Below, piece after piece: positions 8,504 to 18,405 of a stretch of DNA of 64,000 nt. The stretch covers positions 1-64,000 of the forward strand of contig CAKQNS010000001.1 of the NCBI GenBank assembly GCA_934255455.1, given 5' to 3'. Position 1 is the stretch's first letter. The number at the start of each line of letters is the position of its first letter. The notes under the pieces are model-generated. The model worked only from the letters and a program-made list of their open reading frames with translations, did no database searches and was not told the origin of the DNA. A program made the position numbers and the translations under genes. Source of the stretch: an uncultured Alphaproteobacteria bacterium (GTDB taxonomy: Bacteria; Pseudomonadota; Alphaproteobacteria; Rs-D84).

Positions 8504-8970
8504 AAAACGAATATCACTACACTTTATGTGGTTTGAATAATATATACTTATTAAATGGATATACAGAATATGATACACCATATGGCAAAGGCGTATCTAT
8601 AAACAATATAGATGGGCTACATTTAGCAATCGCAAGAGATTTGATAAACGCTCCTAGACGTTTATTGCCAGAGGAATTTAGATTTTTACGCAAAGAGATG
8701 AAATGTTCGCAAGGGTCTTTTGGTTTGACGATTGGAGTAAACGAACAAACAATAGCAAGAATAGAGAAAGGTGAACTACAACCAAAAGTTGCATTTGAAG
8801 CTGTATTTCGTGCATTAGCAGCAGAGGTTTTGTTAAAAGAAAAAAGCGAAATGAAAGCATTACTAATAGATATAACAAAACAAGAAGATGAGTTGTTTGA
8901 AGAAAACAAAAAGATATTTTTAGAATCTATTGGCGAAACATGGAAACAGCCGATAAAAAAAGCAGCATAA
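8500..8970 (+). CDS. XRE-family HTH antitoxin/regulator
   Basis: 156 residues. An N-terminal region (about 1-45) resembles the partner-binding part of MqsA-like antitoxins but has no zinc cysteines. It is followed by an HTH_3 DNA-binding domain (about 55-110), with SQGSFGLTIGVNEQTIARIE as the helix-turn-helix, then a charged helical tail. It is coupled to the DUF4258 gene by an ATGA overlap. The likely role is neutralising that protein and repressing the operon through the 8091-8105 palindrome. It ends just before a strong terminator. Confidence 0.75.
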   Translation: MKNEYHYTLCGLNNIYLLNGYTEYDTPYGKGVSINNIDGLHLAIARDLINAPRRLLPEEFRFLRKEMKCSQGSFGLTIGVNEQTIARIEKGELQPKVAFEAVFRALAAEVLLKEKSEMKALLIDITKQEDELFEENKKIFLESIGETWKQPIKKAA

Positions 8971-8979
8971 ACATAATGT

Positions 8980-9006
8980 CACCGCCCCAATTGGGCGGTG
9001 TTTTTT
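8980..9006 (+). terminator. Terminator of the toxin-antitoxin operon
   Basis: CACCGCCC (8980-8987) and GGGCGGTG (8993-9000) around a 5-nt loop, followed by six T. Confidence 0.92.
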
Positions 9007-9377
9007 GATTGCATTTATATCACTTTTGTAAAATATCATATCTCTTTGTAAACCTTTGTCATTCTTTGCAACCTTTTGCCGCGACTTTCTATGTATTCCC
9101 CTTTATAATTCATAGTGTAAAACAGGCAAAAGGATTACGCATGTAAACATATTTTTCTATGTCCAAAGTTATGTCTAGAATATGTAAATATATCTGCTAA
9201 AACTGATAAATTCGGACAAAATCGGGAAATTTATGCTTTGTAGTATATACACATAATACATTATGTTGCCCGTCTTCGTTCGCATTGCTCACTTCGTCGT
9301 GGCATCCGTTTCGCGTGATTAAAATCACATCGCCCCGCCCGATTGTACCAATCGCGACGGAGCGAAGCGAAGACGGA
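9007..9377. other. Right end of the element, non-coding
   Basis: No gene. From 9020 to 9080 there is a series of related CTTTGTAA/CTTTGCAA words. Copies of TTTCTATGT lie at 9086 and 9153. A long spaced inverted repeat CCGTCTTCGTTCGC (from about 9270) versus GCGAAGCGAAGACGG (ending about 9376) runs up to the tRNA 3' end; the latter arm belongs to the GGAGCG-AGCG-GACGGAT repeat family also seen near 10161, 58756 and 62797. Confidence 0.5.
9170..9188 (+). repeat. End repeat of the element, right copy
   Basis: TATGTCTAGAATATGTAAA, a direct repeat of 6552-6570 with one mismatch. The neighbouring TTTTCTATGTC word (9153-9163) is also shared with the left end. Confidence 0.55.
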
Positions 9378-9454
9378 TGGTAGCGGGAGAGGGACTTGAA
9401 CCCCCGACACGCGGATTATGATTCCGCTGCTCTAACCAGCTGAGCTATCCCGCC
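9378..9454 (-). tRNA. tRNA-Met, elongator (anticodon CAT)
   Basis: Complete on the minus strand: acceptor GGCGGGA/TCCCGCT, anticodon stem GCGGA/TCCGC with loop ATCATAA, T arm with GTTCAAG, discriminator A and encoded CCA. The sequence follows the elongator tRNA-Met pattern of alphaproteobacteria; tRNA-Ile2 (lysidine) also has CAT and is the alternative. Its 3' 43 nt are duplicated at 6436-6478, so it is the integration site of the element, which restored the 3' end. Confidence 0.9.
9380..9422 (-). repeat. Right attachment-site copy within tRNA-Met
   Basis: 43 bp shared with 6436-6478 (one mismatch). It lies inside the intact tRNA gene and marks the second boundary of the element. Confidence 0.85.
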
Positions 9455-9464
9455 AAGCGAACCG

Positions 9465-9492
9465 ATTATAACAGACTTTTTATCGATTGCAA
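9465..9492 (-). promoter_or_regulatory. Promoter of tRNA-Met
   Basis: On the minus strand TTGCAA (9487-9492) and TATAAT (9465-9470) are spaced by 16 nt, placing transcription start a few nt before the tRNA 5' end at 9454. Confidence 0.65.
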
Positions 9493-9564
9493 GGAACAAA
9501 TGCGCCGCCGCGTGCCGGAATAGTATCCCATTGCAAAATTCATTATATTTTTTAATAAATTTGT

Positions 9565-9593
9565 TTGAATAATGGCACAAAATGGTGTATCAT
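9565..9593 (+). promoter_or_regulatory. Promoter of the PagL-like gene (leaderless arrangement)
   Basis: TTGAAT (9565-9570), 17-nt spacer, TATCAT (9588-9593). The predicted start falls at about 9600-9602, on or next to the GTG start codon, so the mRNA would be leaderless. Confidence 0.5.
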
Positions 9594-9601
9594 TGTACCC
9601 C

Positions 9602-10159
9602 GTGAAGCAAACAGTAATATTTTTATCAATTTTAATGTGCGCAACCAATGCCGTGGCCGCCGATAATCCATTTACCGGCAAATACGAAAATCAAATTGCA
9701 TTTCACTTGGGCCAGGGTATTGACAGCGGCTTCTTGGTGCCACCACCTGCGCGTCCCGTACCGTTTTATATGTTGCACGTCCAGTATTCCCAGCCGACAA
9801 CATTCTTTCGCATTCCAGCGCGCCAGTCGTTAAACATTGGGCAAACAATTGGGTTTGGTTCAAAATACGGGTGGCGTTGGGACCAGTACAGTATTCCAAT
9901 GGTGTTTATCAGCGAAGATATCGTGATATTCAGCGGTAAAAAATGGTATTACGCCAATGGCGCAGGCGTTGGCTTGCAGGCGCAACAGAACGAACGTCTG
10001 GGCGCGAAATTGTTGTTCCAATTCAAAATGATTGGCGGATATAAATTAAACGACCGCACAAACATTGAATTGTTTATGCAACACTTTTCAAATGCCAATA
10101 CCGCGCGCGAGAATTACTCATACGCATTTTACGGCCTGGGGGTCACATATAATTTTTAA
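9602..10159 (+). CDS. PagL-like lipid A deacylase / acyloxyacyl hydrolase family protein
   Basis: Outer-membrane beta-barrel of the family that removes 3-O-linked acyl chains from lipid A. A signal peptide (KQTVIFLSILMCATNAVAA) precedes a series of amphipathic strands. Near the C-terminus MQHFSNANTARENYSYAF carries the His-x-Ser pair that forms the catalytic dyad in PagL, and the protein ends in Phe as barrel proteins do. I prefer the GTG at 9602 because it starts exactly at the signal peptide and matches the promoter; an in-frame ATG at 9572 lies inside the promoter and would add ten residues. The catalytic Glu position differs from PagL, so activity is likely but not certain. Confidence 0.65.
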   Translation: MKQTVIFLSILMCATNAVAADNPFTGKYENQIAFHLGQGIDSGFLVPPPARPVPFYMLHVQYSQPTTFFRIPARQSLNIGQTIGFGSKYGWRWDQYSIPMVFISEDIVIFSGKKWYYANGAGVGLQAQQNERLGAKLLFQFKMIGGYKLNDRTNIELFMQHFSNANTARENYSYAFYGLGVTYNF

Positions 10160-10160
10160 T

Positions 10161-10182
10161 CGGAGCGCAGCGTAGACGGATT
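10161..10182. repeat. Copy of the GGAGCG-AGCG-GACGGAT intergenic repeat
   Basis: CGGAGCGCAGCGTAGACGGATT, related to sequences at about 9357-9376, 58756-58786 (inverted) and 62797-62828. It fills the gap between the PagL-like gene and the stop codon of ung. Confidence 0.55.
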
Positions 10183-10826
10183 ACCACTCTATCGGCGTTT
10201 TGCCGTGTTGAACCAGATATTCATTCGCGCGTGAAAAATGGTGGTTGCCAAAAAATCCGCGATGTGCCGACAACGGTGATGGATGCACCGATTTCAAAAT
10301 CAGATTACGCGTCGGGTCAACAAATTCCGCCTTGCGCTGGGCGTACGCGCCCCACAGCATATAAACAATATTATCACGGTGCGCCACCGCACGAATAACC
10401 GCATCGGTAAATTGTTCCCACCCGCGCCCCGCGTGTGACGCCGCAACATGCGCTGCCACCGTCAATGTGGAATTTAACAGCAATACACCCTGGCGCGCCC
10501 ACGCGGTTAAATCGCCGTGTGTCGCACTGGGCCGCCCCAGGTCAGATTCAATTTCTTTATAGATGTTTACCAAACTGGGTGGCACGGGTGTTGGCGGCAA
10601 TACCGAAAAGCACAATCCATGCGCCTGGCCCGGTTCATGATATGGATCCTGGCCGATAATCACAACCTTGACATCTGGCAATGGACACAAATTAAACGCA
10701 TTAAAAATATTCTGCGGTGCGGGAAACACCGGTCGGCCAGACAAATATTGCGCCCGCACAAAATCCGTCAGTTTGATAAAATATTCTTTATCAAATTCGT
10801 CTGATAATGCGGTTTTCCACGACTGT

Positions 10827-10843
<17 letters not shown>
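10181..10843 (-). CDS. ung: Uracil-DNA glycosylase
   Basis: 220-residue family 1 UDG that excises uracil from DNA in base excision repair. Diagnostic blocks are visible: GQDPYHEPGQAHGLCFSV (water-activating Asp, about residue 64), LLLNSTLTV (about 122) and the leucine loop HPSPLSAHRGFFGNHHFS (about 187). Length is normal. The start overlaps the end of the HhH glycosylase-like gene by 17 bp on the same strand, so it is the last gene of a gyrB-HhH-ung cluster devoted to DNA topology and repair. Confidence 0.96.
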
Positions 10844-13914
<3,071 letters not shown>

Positions 13915-13990
13915 TTATATTCCTTTCTTTTTTCTATGTAAAAAATAGCAATTTCTGGTATAATTATCAAGGAAAAAGGGGACCAAAATT

Positions 13991-14263
13991 ATGGTAGAAA
14001 GCAAAGCACAAATATTTTCAAAATCCGACTATTTGTCGCCAGCGGCGGCGGCTAAAAAATACGGCATAGACAAATTGACCGCTGTCCAGATTATGCATAA
14101 ACAATTCAAACGCGGGACAAAAATCCTGACTAAATACGGTTCGCGCCCAATGGTCACAATTGACTCATTGATTCACTCTAAAACCAAGGACGGATTTCCA
14201 GCATACCGCCTGCACCCATTGGCAGACGAAAAATTCAAAGAATTACTGGCCAAGGAGAAATAA
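13991..14263 (+). CDS. Hypothetical protein, 90 aa, paired with the RusA-like gene
   Basis: Small basic protein; the Shine-Dalgarno AAGGGGA precedes the ATG, and a TATAAT lies at 13959-13964. The SPAAAAKKYGIDKLTAVQIM stretch is helical and could be a helix-turn-helix, suggesting nucleic-acid binding, but I do not recognise the family. It is followed after 3 nt by the RusA-like gene and is surely cotranscribed with it. Confidence 0.6.
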   Translation: MVESKAQIFSKSDYLSPAAAAKKYGIDKLTAVQIMHKQFKRGTKILTKYGSRPMVTIDSLIHSKTKDGFPAYRLHPLADEKFKELLAKEK

Positions 14264-14266
14264 TCT

Positions 14267-14836
14267 ATGAAATTCAAATTATTGTATTTTGGCGATATTT
14301 TAATCAATCCGAAAAAGCGCGCACAGCATATTGCCGACATTCGTATGCAATTTCACCCGCAATTGAAAAAATTGGTTGAGCACCAGCCTTGGAATAATCT
14401 GACGCAATACATGGTACCAACCGCCACCAAAAGCCCGATTACCACACGCCATGTTGGCGGTATTGATTGGAACCCTATTATCACGCCAAACCTGAAATTA
14501 TTGGCGGAAATAGACATTCAAATGATGCACCCCGAAATTGTTGGCGTGCCGCGTCGCGATATTGATAACCGCGTAAAAACATTGCTGGATGGTCTGCGTT
14601 GCCCACAAAATGAACACGAGGTCGGCGAAAACACACCACGCGATATTGGGCCAATTTTCACATTGTTGGACGATGACCATTTGATAACAAAACTGTCGGT
14701 AAATACCAGCCACTTGTTGGGCACCGATTTGTTTAATGAACGTATACCAAAAACGCCCGATGCCGTGTTTATTATGTTGGATGTAAATGTCCGCGTAGCC
14801 GAGGGAAATTTGGAAAACCTGCCATTTATGGTGTAA
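14267..14836 (+). CDS. RusA-like Holliday-junction resolvase family protein
   Basis: 189 residues. The segment RRDIDNRVKTLLDGLR (about residues 99-114) followed by LLDDDHLITKLSV (about 136-148) matches the metal-binding core of RusA endonucleases (DxDNxxKxxxDxL, then acidic residues in xEDDxxI). RusA proteins resolve Holliday junctions and are mostly found in prophages and lambdoid elements. The protein is longer than RusA (about 120 residues) and belongs to a phage-type subfamily. No other phage gene is nearby, so it may be a domesticated or stranded gene. It ends at a perfect bidirectional terminator. Confidence 0.65.
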   Translation: MKFKLLYFGDILINPKKRAQHIADIRMQFHPQLKKLVEHQPWNNLTQYMVPTATKSPITTRHVGGIDWNPIITPNLKLLAEIDIQMMHPEIVGVPRRDIDNRVKTLLDGLRCPQNEHEVGENTPRDIGPIFTLLDDDHLITKLSVNTSHLLGTDLFNERIPKTPDAVFIMLDVNVRVAEGNLENLPFMV

Positions 14837-14850
14837 TATAAAAAACGATA

Positions 14851-14876
14851 AAAATACCGGCAAATGCCGGTATTTT
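14851..14876. terminator. Bidirectional terminator
   Basis: A 12-bp perfect stem AAAATACCGGCA/TGCCGGTATTTT with an AA loop, with T runs on both strands. It serves the RusA-like gene (+) and the BamB-like gene (-). Confidence 0.92.
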
Positions 14877-14877
14877 T

Positions 14878-15609
14878 TTACTTTATAATTTCGCCTGTTT
14901 TTGCGTTTATTTGTTGACGCCCAACCGTAATAATTTCGTTTTCATACGATGGCGCGCCGGGCTTTTTCACAGGGGCGCGCCAATAAATTGCACCATCCGA
15001 ATTTCGCACCGCATATAAATTACTGTCCGATGCAACAACAAACGATGCCACATCGGTAATTATAAACGGATATGCCACACTGATATTCGTACACCATTTT
15101 TTTGCACCAGTTTTTGCATTCAAACGGCAATATGCATCACCCAAACCACCCGCATATACATCACCACCAACCAGCGCAATTGGCGCAACAATATCAACAA
15201 CCGACGCACCACCGGTCATATTGCTGGTACGGAAAATATCCGCAATCCAAATTACCTCGCGCGATTTGGCGTCAATTTTTACAACCTCGCCCGTGGTCAG
15301 ACCCGCATAAACATATTTTCCACTACACACGGGGTGCGCGTTGCTGCGCACACTGTTGTTTGTGGGAAAACCACTGAATATTTTGCGCCCGCGCGCGTCC
15401 TTGATTACATTCGTGCTGTCTTGGGTATATGGACATTCCGTGTTTGATGTTTGGGCAATCGCCACCGGTAAATTATCAATCGGTTGATTCAAAACCTGGT
15501 TATTGTTCGCATCAAATACCGGTGTGCGCAGACCCGGCAAAATCGGGTCGTGTTTACTGCACGCGGCGACCGCAAACAAACACAATAAAACGACGAAATT
15601 TTTTCTCAT
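14878..15609 (-). CDS. PQQ-repeat (BamB-like) lipoprotein
   Basis: Lipoprotein with a clear signal and lipobox (AVAAC, Cys about residue 18) and repeated beta-propeller blades of the PQQ type, for example GEVVKIDAKSREVIWIAD and YCRLNAKTGAKKW. BamB, the outer-membrane assembly lipoprotein, has this fold; here the protein is about 243 residues, shorter than E. coli BamB (392), so some blades are missing. The preceding gene is YfgM-like, the same order as yfgM-bamB in other proteobacteria, which supports a BamB role. The second ATG (15609) has better Shine-Dalgarno spacing than that at 15615. Confidence 0.6.
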   Translation of the reverse strand: MRKNFVVLLCLFAVAACSKHDPILPGLRTPVFDANNNQVLNQPIDNLPVAIAQTSNTECPYTQDSTNVIKDARGRKIFSGFPTNNSVRSNAHPVCSGKYVYAGLTTGEVVKIDAKSREVIWIADIFRTSNMTGGASVVDIVAPIALVGGDVYAGGLGDAYCRLNAKTGAKKWCTNISVAYPFIITDVASFVVASDSNLYAVRNSDGAIYWRAPVKKPGAPSYENEIITVGRQQINAKTGEIIK

Positions 15610-15624
15610 ACCCATATTCCCAAA

Positions 15625-16284
15625 TTATCGCAGTGTTTGTGCGTTTGCCGATACAACCGACGGTGCCGATTTATCGTTGATAATCACATCTAACCATTTA
15701 TCAGCCGACGCTTTATCCCCAGCCGACAAATATTTCTGTGCGATTGTCAAACGCGATGTGTAATAAAACGGCGATTTTTTCGTATTCAAATCAGACAAAT
15801 ATTTTTCCACATCTGTGGCCGACATTTCGTCCCCACGCGCCGCAACATAGTGCATTTTTGCCAAATCGCGAAAATCGCGGGTTGCGCCATCTGACGCCAA
15901 TTTTTCCAATTTTTTCACATCGTGGTCAATCATATATGATTGGAACAATGCCAAATCAGCCATCGCCCCCGACGAATTTCCAGAAATTGCCGCCAGCGCA
16001 TTTGCATCGGTGTTCAATGCCGCGGTTTCATAACCCGCCGCCAACGCCAAACGATTGTTGCGATATGTACGAACACCAATTTGTACCGCGGTTGCCACAA
16101 TCATTATAACCAACGCGCAAATAACCATGGTACGCGAATATTTTTTAATAAACGCCATTGTTTTATCGTTATTTACTTCTTCCCAAACCTCGCGATACAG
16201 GGCGTCTTCGGCGTAATCCTCGCGCGTTTTCTTTTTAACTGGGGCCTTGTTTACCTTGCGGTTTCTTTCCAAAATGGATGCCAT
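15625..16284 (-). CDS. YfgM-like membrane-anchored TPR protein
   Basis: 219 residues with a charged cytoplasmic N-terminus, one membrane segment at about 51-70 (TMVICALVIMIVATAVQIGV) and a helical repeat-like periplasmic part with several Ala-rich TPR-type helices. This is the layout of YfgM/TPR_21 proteins, which associate with SecYEG and periplasmic chaperones. It lies 15 nt upstream of the BamB-like gene in one operon. It diverges from rpoH. Confidence 0.7.
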   Translation of the reverse strand: MASILERNRKVNKAPVKKKTREDYAEDALYREVWEEVNNDKTMAFIKKYSRTMVICALVIMIVATAVQIGVRTYRNNRLALAAGYETAALNTDANALAAISGNSSGAMADLALFQSYMIDHDVKKLEKLASDGATRDFRDLAKMHYVAARGDEMSATDVEKYLSDLNTKKSPFYYTSRLTIAQKYLSAGDKASADKWLDVIINDKSAPSVVSANAQTLR

Positions 16285-16314
16285 TGAAATTTCTCCTGTC
16301 TTGATATGGTGTCC

Positions 16315-16342
16315 TTGATAAATCTTATTTTATTGCTATACT
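16315..16342 (+). promoter_or_regulatory. Promoter of rpoH
   Basis: TTGATA (16315-16320), 16-nt spacer, TATACT (16337-16342). The expected transcription start is about 16349-16351, right at the ATG (16352), so the mRNA would have no leader. Confidence 0.5.
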
Positions 16343-16351
16343 ATAAAAGTT

Positions 16352-17260
16352 ATGAAAAAGCAAATCAAGAACGCTTTGCCAACACAAAAAAACACCAGTT
16401 TGGTGGCCGCCCGTGGTGTCAGTGATGAATCGGGCCTGGCCCAATATATTCAAACCATTCAAAAATTTCCGGTTTTATCTGCCGAGGAAGAATATGAATG
16501 CGCCACAAAATGGATAAAATCCCAAGACAAAGCCGCGGCCGAGCGCTTGGTGGCCAGTCATCTGCGCCTGGTGGTATCGGTGGCGTATGATTTCAAAAAC
16601 TATGGCATTCCGGTGGGCGATTTGATTGCCAGTGGCAATATGGGGCTGATGCAGGCCCTGCAAAAATTCGACCCAGAACGCGGTTTTCGGTTTTCTACAT
16701 ACGCAATGTTCTGGATTCGTGCGGAAATATACGAAACCATTTTGAATAATTGGTCCATTGTAAAAATCGGCACATCTGCAAATCAAAAGCGCGTGTTTTT
16801 CAACCTGGCGCGGGCCAAACGCGCATTGGGCATTATGGACAATAACCTGAACGATGACCAAACAAAGCAGATTGCAAATTATCTGTCGGTACCAGAAAAC
16901 GATGTTCGCCGTATGTCAACGCGCGTTGCTGCACGCGATGTGTCGCTGAATGCGCCGGCACACGCCGACGATGATGCGCGCGATATATTGTCAAATATGC
17001 CGGACGAAAAAAATAATATCCAGGACCAAATTGAACAATTGGAATTCAAACGCCGTGGGTATGACCTGTTGCGGCGCCATTTGGCTGAATTACCCGAACG
17101 CGACCGCGAAATATTGCGTGCGCGCCGCCTGTCGGACCCGGCACTGACACTCGAGGCATTATCCCAGAAATACGGAATTTCGCGCGAACGTGTCCGCCAA
17201 ATAGAAGAACGCGCATTTAACAAATTACGCACCGCAATACTGAACGAATCCCAAGGATAA
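16352..17260 (+). CDS. rpoH: RNA polymerase heat-shock sigma factor (sigma-32)
   Basis: 302 residues. Sigma region 2 (GNMGLMQALQKFDPERGFRF, about 93-112) is followed by NWSIVKIGTSANQKRVFFNL (about 131-150), which contains the RpoH box (Q-K-R-x-F-F-N-L) specific to sigma-32. Region 4 ends with the helix-turn-helix LSQKYGISRERVRQIEERA. It directs RNA polymerase to heat-shock promoters. No Shine-Dalgarno is seen before the ATG and the promoter is only 9 nt away, so translation may be leaderless. The porin gene begins 3 nt after its stop. Confidence 0.92.
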   Translation: MKKQIKNALPTQKNTSLVAARGVSDESGLAQYIQTIQKFPVLSAEEEYECATKWIKSQDKAAAERLVASHLRLVVSVAYDFKNYGIPVGDLIASGNMGLMQALQKFDPERGFRFSTYAMFWIRAEIYETILNNWSIVKIGTSANQKRVFFNLARAKRALGIMDNNLNDDQTKQIANYLSVPENDVRRMSTRVAARDVSLNAPAHADDDARDILSNMPDEKNNIQDQIEQLEFKRRGYDLLRRHLAELPERDREILRARRLSDPALTLEALSQKYGISRERVRQIEERAFNKLRTAILNESQG

Positions 17261-17263
17261 AAT

Positions 17264-18292
17264 ATGAAGAATTTCATATCACGCACCGCATTTATTACGA
17301 CCGCAATTTTATGCACAGCAACCACTGCGAATGCGTGGCAATATAAAAACGACCGGTTGGCGTTCAAATTGACTGGTTATGGTACGGCTGGAATGATTCA
17401 GCCCGAATTTGATAAATCTGATTTCTTGGGCGATTGGCGCGTGCGCGGACAGGTAAACTATGCAATTGCCGCCGGGCAGTCGACCGGCGCGGTATATGCA
17501 ATTGATGCCGCCGCAATTGATGACGATAAACCCCTGCGCGAAGCATTCGGTTTTTATGAAAATCGCGATTTGGGCCGCATTGAAATTGGTTTTACCGATT
17601 CCATTGCACGCAAATTGGGTGTGGGCCTGCCCGATGTTGGGGGAATGCGCATAAACGACCAACCATTATTTTATAAAAAGATTCATCCGACCGGCACCAT
17701 TATATCCGATACGATATTGACCACTGGACGCACGGCATTGCGTACAAACATAGTGTCGGTTCCAACGCGCCCGGTGCAATATGGTTTGTCTGTGGCGGGT
17801 TTGACCGACGATTATGATTATGCAATTGACGCGGGAATAAAAATCCGCCGCCCAGACGGCAAAATAAAAACCGCATATTCGTTCGGGGCATCGTTTATGT
17901 CGGCGCTGTCTGGATACCACACCGACACATATACACCCGATGTGACCGCCGATTGGCGTGCGCAATTATCCGCCGGAATGAATTTACAATATAACAGTTT
18001 TGTATGGGGAATAAACGCACGCGCAATATATGACCAAAACCCAATTGGCCCGGTATCCGATGGTATTTCCGCCGGCACCGGGATCAGTTATGATTTATTA
18101 AAGTATACCGTTTCATTATCGTATATTTTTTCAGATACGGGCGTATGGAACCACGATGTTGACGATTATATGGACCACACCGTTATCGGTTCATTCCGGT
18201 ATAAATATAGTGAAAATGTTGATGGATGGGTTTCAATTGGACTGACCACCGAAACACCGTTTTTGTCCGCCGGTATGCGGGTCACATTTTAA
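17264..18292 (+). CDS. Outer-membrane porin-like beta-barrel
   Basis: 342 residues with a signal peptide (cleavage about after ATTANA), followed by alternating strands rich in Gly, Tyr and Asp typical of Gram-negative trimeric porins (LTGYGTAGMIQPEF near the start, SFRYKYSENVDGWVSIGL near the end) and a C-terminal Phe (MRVTF) for BAM recognition. It has AAGGAT as Shine-Dalgarno and lies 3 nt after rpoH, so it may be co-expressed with the heat-shock sigma factor. Substrate unknown. Confidence 0.8.
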   Translation: MKNFISRTAFITTAILCTATTANAWQYKNDRLAFKLTGYGTAGMIQPEFDKSDFLGDWRVRGQVNYAIAAGQSTGAVYAIDAAAIDDDKPLREAFGFYENRDLGRIEIGFTDSIARKLGVGLPDVGGMRINDQPLFYKKIHPTGTIISDTILTTGRTALRTNIVSVPTRPVQYGLSVAGLTDDYDYAIDAGIKIRRPDGKIKTAYSFGASFMSALSGYHTDTYTPDVTADWRAQLSAGMNLQYNSFVWGINARAIYDQNPIGPVSDGISAGTGISYDLLKYTVSLSYIFSDTGVWNHDVDDYMDHTVIGSFRYKYSENVDGWVSIGLTTETPFLSAGMRVTF

Positions 18293-18299
18293 GAAGAGA

Positions 18300-18405
18300 G
18301 CAATAAAAAGTTCAAAGTTCAGAGTTCAAAGTTCAAATGAATAAAGTAGCGCGCCGAATGGCGCGCTTCATTGCTCTCTGCTCTCTGAACTCTGCTCTCT
18401 TTCTA
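18300..18405. repeat. Mosaic intergenic repeat, nested inverted repeats
   Basis: It holds tandem GTTCAAAGTTC/AGAGTTCAAA words (18309-18337), a perfect AGCGCGCC-GAAT-GGCGCGCT hairpin (18347-18366) and CATTGCTCTCTGCTCTCT (18369-18386). Outer parts also pair (GAGAGCAAT with ATTGCTCTC; AGTTCAGAG with CTCTGAACT). The first module is shared, inverted, with 58812-58850; the last module is shared with 62779-62796. It sits between the convergent porin and pilR genes. Confidence 0.75.

Larger units (their letters stand above)
6436..9422. mobile_element. Integrated element in tRNA-Met, about 2.9 kb, no integrase seen
   Basis: The 3' part of the tRNA-Met gene (43 bp, one mismatch) is present twice in the same orientation, at 6436-6478 and, as part of the intact tRNA, at 9380-9422. 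That is the classic footprint of tyrosine-recombinase integration into a tRNA 3' end. The DNA between is clearly more AT-rich than its surroundings and carries genes unrelated to them: a structured leader plus four-TM protein, a tiny ORF, and a DUF4258/XRE toxin-antitoxin pair. Both ends carry related short repeats (TTTTCTATGT and TATGTCTAGxATATGTAAA). No recombinase, primase or phage gene is visible, so it is a remnant or an element mobilised in trans. Confidence 0.8.

Noticed and set aside
7021..8970. Retron or reverse-transcriptase system near the structured leader
   Set aside because: Neither downstream protein has a reverse-transcriptase motif such as YADD.
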